Notes under the pieces: model-generated | What the model saw: only the letters and a program-made list of their open reading frames with translations | Database searches by the model: none | Told to the model about the DNA's origin: nothing | Position numbers and translations under genes: made by a program | Assembly (NCBI GenBank): GCA_008828725.1 | Contig: MEHQ01001556.1 | Location: 45,891 to 109,890, forward strand | DNA from: Saccharina japonica | Lineage: Eukaryota; Sar; Phaeophyceae; Laminariales; Laminariaceae | Length of the DNA: 64,000 nt | Direction: 5' to 3' | In this document: positions 13,695 to 26,200 of the stretch, one piece after another | Layout of the letters: each line of letters starts with the position of its first letter | Numbering within the stretch: the first letter of the stretch is position 1

Positions 13695-14235
13695 CGATCA
13701 CCGCCGGTATTGTGGTCGAGGGTTTACCGGTACCCGGGGTATGTTCGGGTATGCGTACCGAACTTACCGAAGTGTCGGGTACCGGTATTGGAAAGGTACC
13801 GAACTTACCGAAGTGTCGGGTACCGGTATTGGAAAATTACCGAACTTACCGAAGTGTCGGGTACCGGTATCGAAACAATACCGAACTTAACGAAGTGTCG
13901 GGTACCGGTATTGAAAAAGTACCGAACTTGCCGAAGTGTTCGGTAGTAGGGTATCGAGCCCGGTACCAAACAAATACCGGTACCCCCGGTATTGCGGTCG
14001 AGGGTATACCGGTACCTGGGGTATATTTTGGCGGGCGTACCGAACTTACCGAATTGTCGGGTACCGGTATTTGAAAAATACCGAACTTACCGAAGTGTTG
14101 GGTACCGGTATTGAAATAATACCGAACTTACCGAAGTGTCGGGTACCGGTATCGAGGCCATACCGAACTTACCAAAGTGTCGGGTACCGGTATTCACCGA
14201 GAAAATACCCCCGGTACAGTTCGGTACGTACCCTA
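13695..14235. repeat. 41-bp minisatellite elements, copies 3 and 4, head to tail
   Basis: Two caps (GGTATTGTGGTCGAGGGTTT near 13,707 and GGTATTGCGGTCGAGGGTAT near 13,988) each lead a run of 41-bp units. The first run ends GTTCGGTAGTAGGGTATCG, the second GAGAAAATACCCCCGGTACA. The unit matches copies 1 and 2. Confidence 0.88.
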
Positions 14236-14793
14236 CCGAACATACATTTGCAATATTTTAGCACAACATATCTGTACGACGTATATATATGCAGTAGTAG
14301 ATGAAGTAAGGAGAACAAAAATAGTACGTCATCAACTTTATGGTTGAGAAGGAAAATAATAATAATATAAACCTGTTCAATTGTTTTTCCATGTATACTA
14401 TTAATAGATATATCACCAGGGGGTAAATTAGCTATTGGTAGGAGAGGTCGGTAGTATGGTTGGTTGGCTTGACAGTCCCAACATACTGCTGTGTGGATGA
14501 TGCATTGCCCTACTCGGCGCAGTTCGTCAGCAGGGCAGTTCGTTCGTTTTTTAGTTCGTTCTACGTACTACCTGGTATAGTGCGTCACTGTGTGTCTTAC
14601 TCACTTCTTTCTACTGGACAACATATATTTTATACCACATTGTTGCATTGTCTTCTCTTCATCTGCTTCGTACAACCCCGACGCACCATCACCCTCTCCG
14701 CGAGGCGAGCCGGGCCTCGTGCACGACATTACGACTAAACAAAAATGGAAAATACAGCAGTACGAAGTTCCTCACTTGGGAATACGGAAATTT

Positions 14794-14890
14794 TAGGGCT
14801 GTGAGTTGGCTGGAGTTCCCGCCTAGTTATTAGTTAGCCAACTAACTGACTTTAGTTGACTAGCTGGCTGGCGCTAGCCAGCCAGCTAAT
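14794..14890 (+). mobile_element. hAT-like terminus (left-facing end)
   Basis: TAGGGCTGTGAGTTGGCTGG begins an end-like block, followed by repeated TAGTTAGCCAAC / AGTTGACTAGCTGG motifs and an inner palindrome, CTGGCTGGCGCTAGCCAGCC. It matches the complement of the end at 28,682, including CTAGTTATTAGTT. The TAGGG start and many short sub-terminal motifs resemble hAT ends. Confidence 0.5.
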
Positions 14891-15389
14891 CAAATAAAAT
14901 CAAGCCCCCCGGTCCCGCTGGAGGCGCCCCTGGAGGGCCTGCCGGAGGCGCTTCCGGAGGATCCCGCTGAAGGCGCCGCCGGAAACAAAAAGACGCTATT
15001 TAGGTTCATTTTACACCCAAAAAGCATGATAAATGGGCCAAGTTTATCTCTGGTTGTGATCACGAAACAGGTATACTTCTAAACTTCGTCTCAGTTTGTC
15101 GGATATTAAAGAGATATGCACCAGAAATATAGAGTACGTGCTCGTACCCTGTACGTTAAGCATCTCACTTGCTTTACCCATTAATTTGCGTTTATTTTGC
15201 TTTGGTTTTTCTTTGTTTCTCAGTCTGTGACCACATAATTTGTATCTCTCTAGGATTGGGAATCAGGCCAGGCACTGGGTGTACTGATGAGGTTGAGTAG
15301 AAAGAACGGATTTAATGTGAAGACAACAAACACATACTCGTGCGGCAAACAGTAGCACAATACCATTAACAACTAATAATAGGACACAA

Positions 15390-15455
15390 AATAGACGGGG
15401 ATCGGCCAAACTAGACGGGGATCGACCAAATTAGACTGGGATCGACATACAGCTC
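15390..15455. repeat. 24-bp tandem repeat, three units
   Basis: AGACGGGGATCGGCCAAACT, AGACGGGGATCGACCAAATT and AGACTGGGATCGACATACAG follow one another. Confidence 0.7.
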
Positions 15456-16289
15456 AGGACGAGCATCGCTCAAACACCCGAGCCAGAGGTGCTCATCATC
15501 CAGTTGACACACTCATGACGGAAAAATTATTGTATTATTACAGTAATAGCACGTTGGGACAAAGTCCCGCCATCACAATCAGTTGACCGCATTAACCATA
15601 AGACCAGAGGTCTACCTTTTACTTAATACTCGTATGGTCCGTCCGGCAGAAAATATTTCCAATGACTTTTACGAAGTATGAATAGTCATAACTCATGAAA
15701 AAATACTTTTTTGAATGAGACAACCATATATTCGTGACCCCATAGACAAGAGGAATCGATGCTGAGAACGAGAAATAAAAATAATTTTCCACACTAAATT
15801 CAAGTAGTTGCGCAACAATGCATCCATAAATAGTTCTCCAAGACTAGCCAAAATCGACCAAGATCAGTCATTTTGGGCAAAATTGTGAATTATCTCACGC
15901 AATTTGGTATTGCTGCGAACGAAAAAGAACGGCCTGGAGGCGTGGACGAGAGCAATCGTTTGCCGTATTCTATTAGTATATCGACGATTTGTCAAACAGT
16001 AGTAACCAGAGGAAAATGAGCTTCGATATACATTGTTTCTTTCATATTCTTCTCCCTCATTCGCAAAATTAAATAATTATACCCCCCCCATACCACGAAC
16101 AACCTACTACCTAAAACATTTCATTTATACGTACTTGTGCTCATACGCACCGGTAATCTTCTCCCTCTTTCGCTAAATTTAATAATGAATTATCCCCCCT
16201 CTTTCGCTAAAATTGTGTCTAATAGTATATGTTCATATAATATAATGCATTCGTATTATCATACTTCGTATCTGACTTAATATGTCTAG

Positions 16290-16480
16290 GTACCAAATGG
16301 ACATTTTCCAGGAATACTTTCACTTTTCATCTCCGGCCACGGGTCTTTTCTCGCACTGTCGCCTGCGGGGCACGCAGGGGAGGCGCGTGTACGCCACGGC
16401 GCCAGTGCGGGTCCCGGCCGAGGCCCGTGGGGCGTGCTCTGGGCCTTCAACGTCGCAAATTCTGGCAAATAACTCAGGGG
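16290..16480. repeat. GC-rich dispersed repeat, copy 2
   Basis: GGAATACTTTCACTTTTCAT, CTCCGGCC, GGGGCACGCAGGGGAGGCGC and CTTCAACGTCGCAAATTCTGG match the order in copy 1 at 10.5 kb. The sequence between them has diverged strongly. Confidence 0.5.
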
Positions 16481-18708
16481 ATGCGTTCCGACTTGGCACC
16501 GCCTCGCAACTCTATGAAACACTTGCCGTACGACTGTTTCTTCATCCTATGAAATTTGATGCTTCGTTTTTGACCCGCGACATGAACGGAACACAGCACA
16601 CACCACGCACGAGACCATAAGGACCACACCGACATGGAACGAGGCACACATCAAGTGTCGTGCAGCAATAGTTGATACCATGTCGCATGCGTCTGCTCTG
16701 CCTGGGCTGCGTACAGCAGTAGTAGCAGTTGTACGACACGCTTGATAATTTTATGTAAATTTGTAATTCGGTTCCAATTTTTGGGAATCTACAGTACGTG
16801 GAGTACAAATACACGGATCTACGAGAGTACGTGTGTACCAGCATGCAGACTTGGAAGTATCATATCTATGACCTATCTCTATTTTCCAACGATAGGCCGA
16901 CCTTCAGCTGATCTACATGCATACGAACACGAGTTTTTTGGTACAGGAAGTACCACTACGCTTTACGGATACATGTCTCCACAGTAGTCTAGGCTACAAC
17001 TGCGAAGCAGCCAAGGCGCCGTTTGTCGAACAGCACAGCACAGCAGTACTTCACAGCAGAAGAAGCTGCAGACCCCGCAGTGTGCGCGGGACAGCTACGA
17101 GTAGCAGGGGGGATCCAGCAGGCTAGTTGTGACAGCTACGAAGCACTGGTTTGCTGTGTTCTGTCTCTCATTGTGTATGCGTGTGTGTATGTTTGATGTA
17201 TGCCATTCCAGCAAAACCTTAGGTCAGTATAGGATAGCCACGACGAAAAAAATGTCGCAGATCGTGATTTCGCTTTTTTCAGGTCAATTCACAAAATGGC
17301 GTCAAGATTCACAAGTTGTTGTTCTTCGTGAATCTACTCGACAACATTCAACACAAGTACATACAGTAAGAGTGGGTGCCTGCAATTATTTCATAAATTG
17401 TGTGCCAAGAAAAATGAGCTCAGATTGAAGCGAACGGTAGAAAACGTTAGTTTAGAAATACAGCTCACCACTGTGGGATCGACTTTAAAACCAACACAAA
17501 ATAGTTAGATCGACTCCGGAAACAAAATAAGTCGTTGGGCATGGACACCAAACTGAAGTTTCTTAACACCGGGAGCCCACTGTACCTCAGATACGATATC
17601 ATCTCGCGACATTTGTTTCGGTAGGAATGGCCGTCGCTCCTACTTTTTCCTTTAAACAATACAGCAGCAGTCTATGCCACGGTTTGCTAAAAACATAGAA
17701 ACTATGAAGCATGTGCGATCTATTTGCACCTTGCGACACCCCCGGGATTTGAAGTGACCATCATCCCGAAGGAGAACCTTGTATATGCATACAAGATGCG
17801 TGTGCGGTATCTCTCCCTCTAAAACTGTTTTTTACAGTATGAAAAAAATGGCCGGCGGCCTATGGTCATAGCTCACAAAATCATTGCTCAGAATTTGGGT
17901 TTGTAAAGTATTATACCCAGGGAAACAAGGGGCGTGTTTATATATACAAGGGCTCCGCATGGATGACGGCATTCGCCGGCACCCATGCTTCGAGTAGGGA
18001 AGGGGAGAAGTTGGAAGTGTTCCATCCGACATTAAACAAATAAGATGAAATTGAAAGGAATGCCAAGGGTTTCATCCCAAATTAACAGTTTGGCAGGAGA
18101 CGAAGGGTTTATAACAGACAAATCAAGCATGATGAACCTCGAGGCGACACAAAGAGGAATTGGCACTAAAATGGCCATTGAACGCAATGATACTTGAAAC
18201 ATTTTTTATTCAAGAAGGCAAAAATAAAGGCGCCGTTGATGGTGCCTTGGGAAACCCCTCCGTATATAACTTTCCACAATGCTGCTATATCTAGAGGATT
18301 AATTTCAGGCGAACCTACTTCTACTACTGTGTGTTCAACGACCTATTTGCGGGGGGATGGCCGATTTTCTGCTTTTTAATTAGTGTTGAACTATCTTAAT
18401 TATTTTTACAATAAAGGGTTCGCGATTATCCCTGCTTCTTGCATAACAGGTATATATGAGAGTGTCGCAGTCGAAAATATATTTACTCGTTTTTTAATTG
18501 TTTATTATATGTATGAACGTTGAATAACGAAATTATTTTCATATAGAAAAAAACAACTTATCGGGGCCGAAGGTCAATGAGTCGATGAGTCCATGACCTA
18601 CCTCGTGTCCAAAAATCAAGTCTAAACTCTTAAAATTGATGGGGGCGTCGCCAATCTGACGTGTAAACCGTGTTGTAGCTGGCCCGCCTCGTAGTACAAC
18701 AGCAGCAA

Positions 18709-18932
<224 letters not shown>

Positions 18933-20778
18933 AGTTGTTGCAACACACGCATGAAAACCGCACAAAAAGTACAGCAGAGGGTAAAAGCCGTGATGAAATG
19001 CACAGAACAGCAGTACTTAGCCCTGCATAGCACTACATAGCACTGCATAACAGAGCGTGCCTACTCGTACTTCTACATACTCAAAGTGCAGTATGTAGTA
19101 TGTGCTCGTACTCCAACAAAAAGCTCGAGCTTGCTGCTGGCTGTCCCTGTGGTTTTGAAGCTGGCTTCATTCATATAGACATATGGGTAACTATTATTAC
19201 GATGGAGCGCTGAGCGTGAAGCGGGCCAATTGACCCTAATCTGAATTCGGTACACTTCACAAAGCTTGTTCTACCGTCCGCCGCCGAGCCGGCGACCGCC
19301 GCGCGAGCGTGCCGCGCCCTTCCCACACATCAGCCCTCGGTGTCTCGGGCGAACGAGCGGGCGCCTGCGTCGAACTCGGCGAGCGGGGGGCTTGCGAAGC
19401 CCTCCCGGGGACGGCTCGCTCTCTCCCCGGCGTGGCGGACAATCGCAAAAAAAAGTTGAAACCTCCCGCGTACCATTATACCACATCTTGCTGAGAGCAG
19501 AGGAGAGAGAGGTGCGCGTGCGAGATAGAGAGAGACGCTTGCTGCGCAGGTCCTTGACCATGCTGGTGTGGTGGTGTACCCCCGCTCTAGTGTGTAGCTA
19601 CTGTAGTTGCGTAGGAGCGTGCCCTCTGTCGCCGTGAGAGGGTAGAAGGTCAGGGGGCGACGTAGCCTGTCTGTGCTGTCTGTGTCCCTCTACGTGTGTG
19701 TTCTGTGTGTACCCTGCTCTACCCAGGGAGGCCAGAGGCACAGGTTTGCCGTGCTTGCGTGTACCCAGACAACGGCAGAACTAGCACCCGACTACAATCA
19801 TGCCAGCAGCAGAGCAGTAGCTTCGTCTCCGTGGACCCTTAGCCCTGGCGCTTGCCTGCAGCAGCACGAACACCCTCTACTTCCTCTAGGCCATCACGTT
19901 TTCCTTCAAAAACCAAACAAGAGCACCGCAGCAGCAGAAGCAGCAGCAGCAGCAGCAGTCAGCCTCAATGCCACCTCCCTATCCGATTTGTTAAGATGGG
20001 TTTGGTACCCGTAATCATGCGAGAGTTGGCACCCATCGGAAGGTTGGCACCCATCGGAAGGTTGGCACCCATCGGAGAGATAGCACCGGGGTGCGATAAA
20101 AAACACAACGTAAAAAAAAAATATCGTGTTTTCGCACCCCCATCGGAGAGCTCGCACACGGGAGCGATCTCTCCGACATAAATCAAATGTGAGGGCCACC
20201 GCAGCGGGTCTGTGGTAGGTAATATTCTCATTATTTCATACTCCGATGATATATCGCCAGTGCGCCACTCCTCTCAAACGTACCGTACTTTACCAACGCA
20301 TGGTAGGTCAAGTCGTTTTAGGTAGCTTTGAGTCGTTTAATTTGTATGCTCTCAACCAAGCACACAGCACACATCATCCGGTACATGCCGCCTACCGGTA
20401 CACCTCACAAATCACAGAACCAGCTCGTGGTACGATATTACAATACCTACCTTGTGCAACCGAGGCAGACAGGAACTACAGAGGAAATCGAGTGGTTCAG
20501 CATAAAGCGAACAGCAGACCCATAGTGTACCGGTACGTGACATTTCAAACAAAAACAATACTCCGGAGCATCGTTCTCCGTCCTATTGCAACACGCCGCA
20601 ACCAAACTCGCTTCGTCCCTACAACCAACCCCAACGCCATGTTGACACGCACCAGACTCCGATACCCTTATGCATTCCAGCCAGCGACAACGGTACCTAC
20701 ATACGTATGGTCGAAGCACAAAACACCTGTATTGTACGGATCTACGGCATTTTCAAGTACCGGTTTTGTAGCGATGTT

Positions 20779-21484
20779 TCACAGCTCAATCTCTTCCTCT
20801 ACTCCCCCCCCGCCACCACCCAAGAACTCCACATCGCTGTCATCTTCAAGCAGCTCCACATCGCTGTCGTCGTCCGTGGGGGGTAGCAGCTTCGCGTCCA
20901 CCTCCTTCTGTGCGGCCGCGATGGGGTTGGTGCCGGCCGCCGCGCCCTCTGGTACCACTGGCAGGTGGAGCGGGGGCAGGATGACATCGAGGTGCTGTGC
21001 CTCCCACTCGACGCGCTGCTGCTGAAGGAGCTCGGGGTAGCCTTGGCCGAAGTTGTGCGAGCACCAGGCGTGGTCCTTGCTGCCATCGAGACCAAGCGTG
21101 AGCCCGCAGATCTTGAAGCAAGTCTTGACCAGCTCCGGAGTGATCTGTGCCCACGCCTGCTTGCACCACGTCGACACCTGCCCAAGTCCCGGCGGCTTCA
21201 GCGCAGCTTCCAGCTCTCCGTTAGCCACAGGGTGCACTCCCGCGCGTCGCACCAGCTCTTATCCTGCACTCCAAACGACATGCCGCCGGCGGGGTGCCCG
21301 TTGCGGGTTGGATTCGCGGGGGCAATCTCTGCCGCGATAAACCCCTTCCGCGGCTGAGTGCTCTTGCCCTTCCCCGACTTGGTCGGCGGGATGAATGGGG
21401 TGCCCTTGAAGATGATGCGCAGTGGAACCTTGCCGCCGTCTGCCATGACAGCAAGACAGAGCGTAAAGCGCTCCTTTTCCTTGC
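20779..21484 (-). pseudogene. pogo/Tigger-like transposase, exon 2, catalytic core deleted
   Basis: After the acceptor CTCACAG the frame continues KEKERFTLCLAVMADGGKVP, LRIIFKGTP, up to LWLTESW, then stops at 21198. The C-terminal signature of the family follows at once in a different frame: STWCKQAWAQITPELVKTCF, then KICGLTLGLDG. In relatives these two blocks are separated by well over a hundred residues holding the second catalytic aspartate and the third acidic residue. Those are absent, so this copy has an internal deletion and cannot encode an active enzyme. A Glu/Asp-rich tail follows, ending at 20779. Confidence 0.75.
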
Positions 21485-21539
21485 CTGTGAGGGAATCAGT
21501 ACAAATCGGGGGATAGAGGAACGTTCAGTTCATCTTTCA

Positions 21540-22105
21540 CCTTGGTGTTTTTTATGTGGATGAGAGAGAGACCAAACACCGACAAACAACAGCATTAAAA
21601 AAATTAAACAGCAGCAGACCAAAATAAAACATGATGCCGAATACACAAAAAATAAACAGCAGTAGAAAACTAAAAATGATGCCGAGTACACAACTAATAA
21701 ACAGCAGTAGACGAAATACAAAATGATGCCGAAAATTTTACACAAAAAAAAAACAGCTGCAGACCAAAATATAAACTGATGCCGAGTACACAAAAACTAA
21801 ACAGCAGTAGAAAAATATAAAATGATGCCGAGTACACAAAAACTAAACAGCAGTAGACGAATTACAAAAGGATGCCGAATATTTTACACAAAAAATATAC
21901 AGCTGCAGACCAAAATATAAACTGATGCCGAGTACACAAAAAAATAAACAGCAGTAGAAAAATATAAAATGATGCCGAGTACACAAAAAATAAACAGCAG
22001 TAGACGAAATACAAAATGATGCTGAATGTTTTACACAAAAAATAAACATCAGCAGACCTAAATATAAACTGATACCGAGTACACAAAAAATAAACATCAG
22101 CAGTA
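21540..22105. repeat. Intronic minisatellite inside the transposase gene
   Basis: Direct repeats of a GATGCCGAGTACACAAAAA / TAAACAGCAGTAGACGAAAT motif fill nearly the whole intron (22117-21485). Units vary between about 40 and 60 bp. On the minus strand the array stays open through many units, which creates false protein repeats rich in Phe, Tyr and Cys. Confidence 0.8.
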
Positions 22106-22117
22106 AAAGACTCGTAC

Positions 22118-23213
22118 CTCCGGTGCTGATGCGAGCATCCTTGGCACCACGCTTCTCCTGAGTCGTCTCGACCGGCATCTCGTGCTCGACGGGCGTCTGG
22201 TCCATGTTGCCGAGTTCTTCGAAAACTTGTTCGGCCACCGACTCTAGCGTCTCGGAAGTCAGGTCTTCCCCTTTGATGGGGCTCTCGCCGGGCGGAGATG
22301 GGTTGCGCTTCTCGTAGATCTCACCAGCACGCTTCAGGAGAGCCTGCCGAAGCTTCATCACCGTCGCCCACGCCATGCCCTCGTGTCCTGTGGGCAGCTT
22401 CTGTCCCACGCTGGTACGCCGGCGGATACTAAACACGCGGCGCTTGCGGAAACGCTGGTACCAGTTGTTGAACTTCGCCCTGAACTCCTCTGACTCCTTC
22501 GGCGTAGGGTGCGCGGGAAGACCCCCGAGGGCATCAGGCTTGAGTGCCAGCAGCTTGTTCATGACCTCCGCGCTTCCACAGCCGCGGTGCTGTTTACGCT
22601 GACCATTGATGTAGTCCTCCAGGGTTTGGTCAACATCGGCGGTCGAAGCTGCAGCCCCAACGTTTAGCGACTTGGCACGCGAACGCTTGGGCATGGAGGC
22701 GACCACGACCTTGAGCTTTTCCTCCTGCCGCACCCACTCGATCACGCGCTTTTTAGCTACACCGAGAACTCTCGCCGCTCCGCCGTTTCCCACCGGGTTG
22801 CCGTCCGCGCAGCGGATCCTCGTGAATGCCGCCGCTTTCAGTTTGAAGCCGTTGGTGTAGTTCCCTCTCCCTCCTGCCGAACGAGATCTTTCGACTGCGA
22901 AGCCAGGCTCCGGGTACTTGCGTTTTTGGCAGGCTTGTCGGTGGCCATCATTTGCTGCCAGCATCTCGTCGATGGCCTCTCCTGCTGCCAAAGGGTCGGC
23001 AGCCGCAGCAGGAGCAGCAGAAGCACTCTCATTGGCCTGTGAAAAGGCATTCTCGTTGCGTGCACCCTCTGACATGATGCTGCAGGGGTTGGTCTGGATG
23101 CCGTGGGTTTGTGTGGACGCTGCGCATCTCAGCGGAATGCCGCCGCGGTTTTCGGGGTATTGTGCCATATTATACCGTATTTTACCGGATCGATTCTCAA
23201 TTCGCCGGCACAC
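22118..23213 (-). CDS. pogo/Tigger-like transposase, exon 1 (DNA-binding region and first catalytic Asp)
   Basis: Open from 23213 to the donor GAG|GTACGA at 22118 (365 codons plus one base). An in-frame ATG at 23075 (MSEGARNENAF) is an equally plausible start. The order fits pogo/Tigger transposases: a first helix-turn-helix (YTNGFKLKAAAFTRI, ARVLGVAKKRVIEWVRQEEK), a CENP-B-like second domain (FRAKFNNWYQRFRKRRVFS, RRRTSVGQKLPTGHE), then GNMDQTPVEHEMP, matching the N-M-D-E-T-P strand that holds the first catalytic aspartate. An alanine-rich stretch near residues 60-75 is unusual. It splices into 21484 across the TAAACAGCAGTAG-repeat intron. Confidence 0.8.
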
Positions 23214-26200
23214 CGTTTTGGGTGATGAAAGGTGTGTGTTAGCTGCTGTGTTTACTGTGCCTTACATTTGCAAGAGGGTGGGTACGGTATCCACCTGTTG
23301 TGGTACTCGGTATCGCACCCATCGGAGAGATCGCACCGGGGTGCATGTACGCAGCACCGTTGCTCCAGTACGGCGCGGTGTATTTCGATTCAGCAGCGCA
23401 CCCATCGGAGAGATCGCACCGGGGGTGCGCCAAAATTGAAGAACGGCATGATTTAATTGTATTTCCGCACCCCCATCAGAAGGTTGGCACCCATCGGAGA
23501 GATAGCACCGGGATGCGATAAAAAAGACAACGTAGAAAAATTTAAAAATCGATCGCACCCCGGTGCCAACTCTCGCATGATTACGGTAATCACGTTCTTA
23601 AAAGTTCGTTTTCTTCCAACAACTCTATTCAAACATTTTACGCACCTGGGTACGTACGTCTTCAGAGTGATATACGATCATCCACCTATATACTGCTGTA
23701 TGTATGCACAGCAGTATCAACATACCACTCTGACCCTAAATATAAGCACCATTTCAATTACATGTTATTATGCAAACGGTCCTTATCTTCCGGGTACCTG
23801 GTATGTACGTATCATACGACTGGTGTATTTTTACTGTAAGACGACTGCTGTCATTGCGTTTCCACTTTTCAAGTTTTACTTCATTCCCTGCGGAAACCTC
23901 CACCTCTTGGTACCGCCATCACTTTTCGATTTACTCTTTTATCTTCACTCTCCAACTTTTATGGAGGGCGGGGCCGCCGATAGGCGGCCCTGTCCGATCC
24001 TTGTACTTACTAATATCTCCCGCAGGGATCCCTCATCCCTCGCCTCTCAGAGCTCCCACTTCGAACACCGCCTCCTTTCATCACTTGCTCCTCTCTTTGT
24101 TCCGGTATATACTTTAGCTGCGAGAGGCTTCTTCCATTTTCAGTTTTGGGTTCGTGCGGGTGCCCAGAGAGTGCGGCAGCGCGGGCGAGCCCGGCACCAT
24201 CGCCGCTATGGAAGGGCGCTGGCCAGTAGAGGGGGGGACGGAAGGAGCGCGGTCGCCTTTTTCGTGGCTAGGCGTGGCGTGTCCATCGAGACACGAGGGA
24301 AGCATGAAGGGTCTTTGTCTGCGTTGCTGCTTGCTGTATCAATCCAGTATGTCATAATTATAAAGGTCATTAATTAATGTAAAATTACATTCAAGCGGTG
24401 CTTATTGTTCGGAACATACTATAATGTTTTTAATCAGAGAGTGACAGCAAGGCGGTTTGAACACCATCATGCTCGAGCAGGCAAACGAGGGCCACGGTGA
24501 GCACCGGGCTTCACGCGATGCGGGCCACGGGGCTCACTGGGGCAGAGAGGTAGTAAAGCTCGACCCAGGCCGAATCGATGACGAGGTGATCGCGGGGTGG
24601 CTGGGAGCGTCGAGGGTGGCAGAACGCGACGACAGCAGTCGTTTGAACTTTTTGTTGTTTGAGCGGCGCGATCAAGATACGAGTATAATACCAGTTCGTA
24701 TGTCATTCGAAGTGCTACAGCTGTTACTGCTGTTGTTGCTTGCAGTTTTTGTTCGATTATAATACGAGTACGAGTACGAGTCGAGGACGATAACTAGTCG
24801 AGTACGGGTACGAGTCGAGTACGTATGTATCATACGTCTTTCTCAGTTTTGTGTGTTTTTTTTTTCGCATTCTTCACAACTTGGCGACCGTGCTGGTGTT
24901 GTGCGTTTTCGCTTTCATACAATAAAGTATACCAGGCATACTCGTACAAAGTACGAAGTACTTCGTACTCGTAATATGAATAGTGTTGTTGTACTACCAC
25001 ACATACTCACGAAACATGCACAACTCACACACCCACAGCAGACAGCGCAGCGCCGTGCCGTGAGCCGTGTTGCTGTGCTTTCTCTTTCGAACGTACAGCT
25101 TTGTCGTCCTGGAGCATGGAGCTATTGTGCACCCCGAGCATGTTTTGCATGCATGTCAAGTCCGCCGTTTCTCTGCTGTAACATGAACCCCTTGGCATTT
25201 TCAAGTCGCGGTGCCTGCACTACATCATGGGGGCCTCTTCGGTCCCCCTTTCCTTGCGCGAGCGTAGCGGGCGGCGTCAGCCGCCCGCGAAGCGGAGCCC
25301 TTGTACCTGGTACATTATATTCCATTTACAGCACTCGTAGTACCTGGCAACATCAGATCGGGTGAGATTCACAGGTGTCGTACTCGTACGTTAAAAAAAT
25401 CCTGAAAACGACGAAAAGCTGCATACTGCAGCAACTTGCTGTTAGAATGATCCAAACAAACCCAGTGCAATTGTTTATAGTATTTTTAAGCTGCAGCACG
25501 ACATAAAAAAATGCCAAACTAATAACCAATCCGAGAAGAACATTTGTTCGGTTGTATGTATGCCTTTGGACAGTCAAATATCTGAGCCACAGCAGTACTC
25601 AAGGAACTGTTTGCTGTCGACACTCTGCCTGAGTGGCACTACGTACAGCACAGCAGTGGTGTACAGCAGCGTGTACAGCAGCAGTGCTGTACAGCAGCAG
25701 TAGTATAGGTCAAAACGATAAAGTATCTAATGCTTACTCGCTCTTACATATACATACATACGTGTGTACCGTCCTCTCGTACATGCATACCAGGTACACT
25801 CGAATACACTTGTATGCGCGTGCTCGTGTAATTGTCGGGTGTGCAGCTTGATTCAGAATGTATACTCCATTTTTTTAACCACATTCGCTACTTTCTTCAG
25901 GTATGTATGCACCGCACCTGCTGTGTACGTACGTCCATCCTATAGCATATTTCCGTCGATCATATACTTCTTAATCTTTACTCCCATATCTTACTGCATC
26001 TTTCTCTCATCTATGACCAAACACCAGATTGTCTAACAACTCTACAAAAAAATCACATCCGCTGTTATTTTTGCAAGAATCGAGTGTTTGTGATAGAAGA
26101 AAAAAAAAAAAATACTTTCCTTCCGCTCAAAAAAGTGAATTCCCTTCCCCTCATGGTTTCGGTGTGTTTGCGATAGAAGTAAACAAAATCCTGCAGGCGA

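Larger units (their letters stand above)
20008..23586 (-). mobile_element. pogo/Tigger-like (Tc1/mariner superfamily) DNA transposon, 3.6 kb
   Basis: The ends are inverted repeats: CCCGTAATCATGCGAGAGTT at the left and its complement at the right (ending ATGATTACGG at 23586). TA at 20006-20007 and 23587-23588 is the target duplication expected for this superfamily. Inside the left end an 18-bp motif containing GGCACCCATCGGA is repeated three times; related motifs sit inside the right end. The element carries a two-exon transposase gene on the minus strand. A 1.2-kb deletion derivative with the same ends lies at 30,048-31,238. Confidence 0.85.

Noticed and set aside
12476-14304. Repetitive 'protein' with VSGTGIEKIP/KCRVPVLEKYR motifs
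   Set aside because: The 41-bp unit shifts frame at each repeat, so the same text appears in all three frames; this is a minisatellite, not a coding repeat.
20246-21025. 259-codon plus-strand frame
   Set aside because: Lies on the strand opposite the transposase C-terminal exon and ends in Ser/Thr low complexity made by the Glu/Asp-rich tail.
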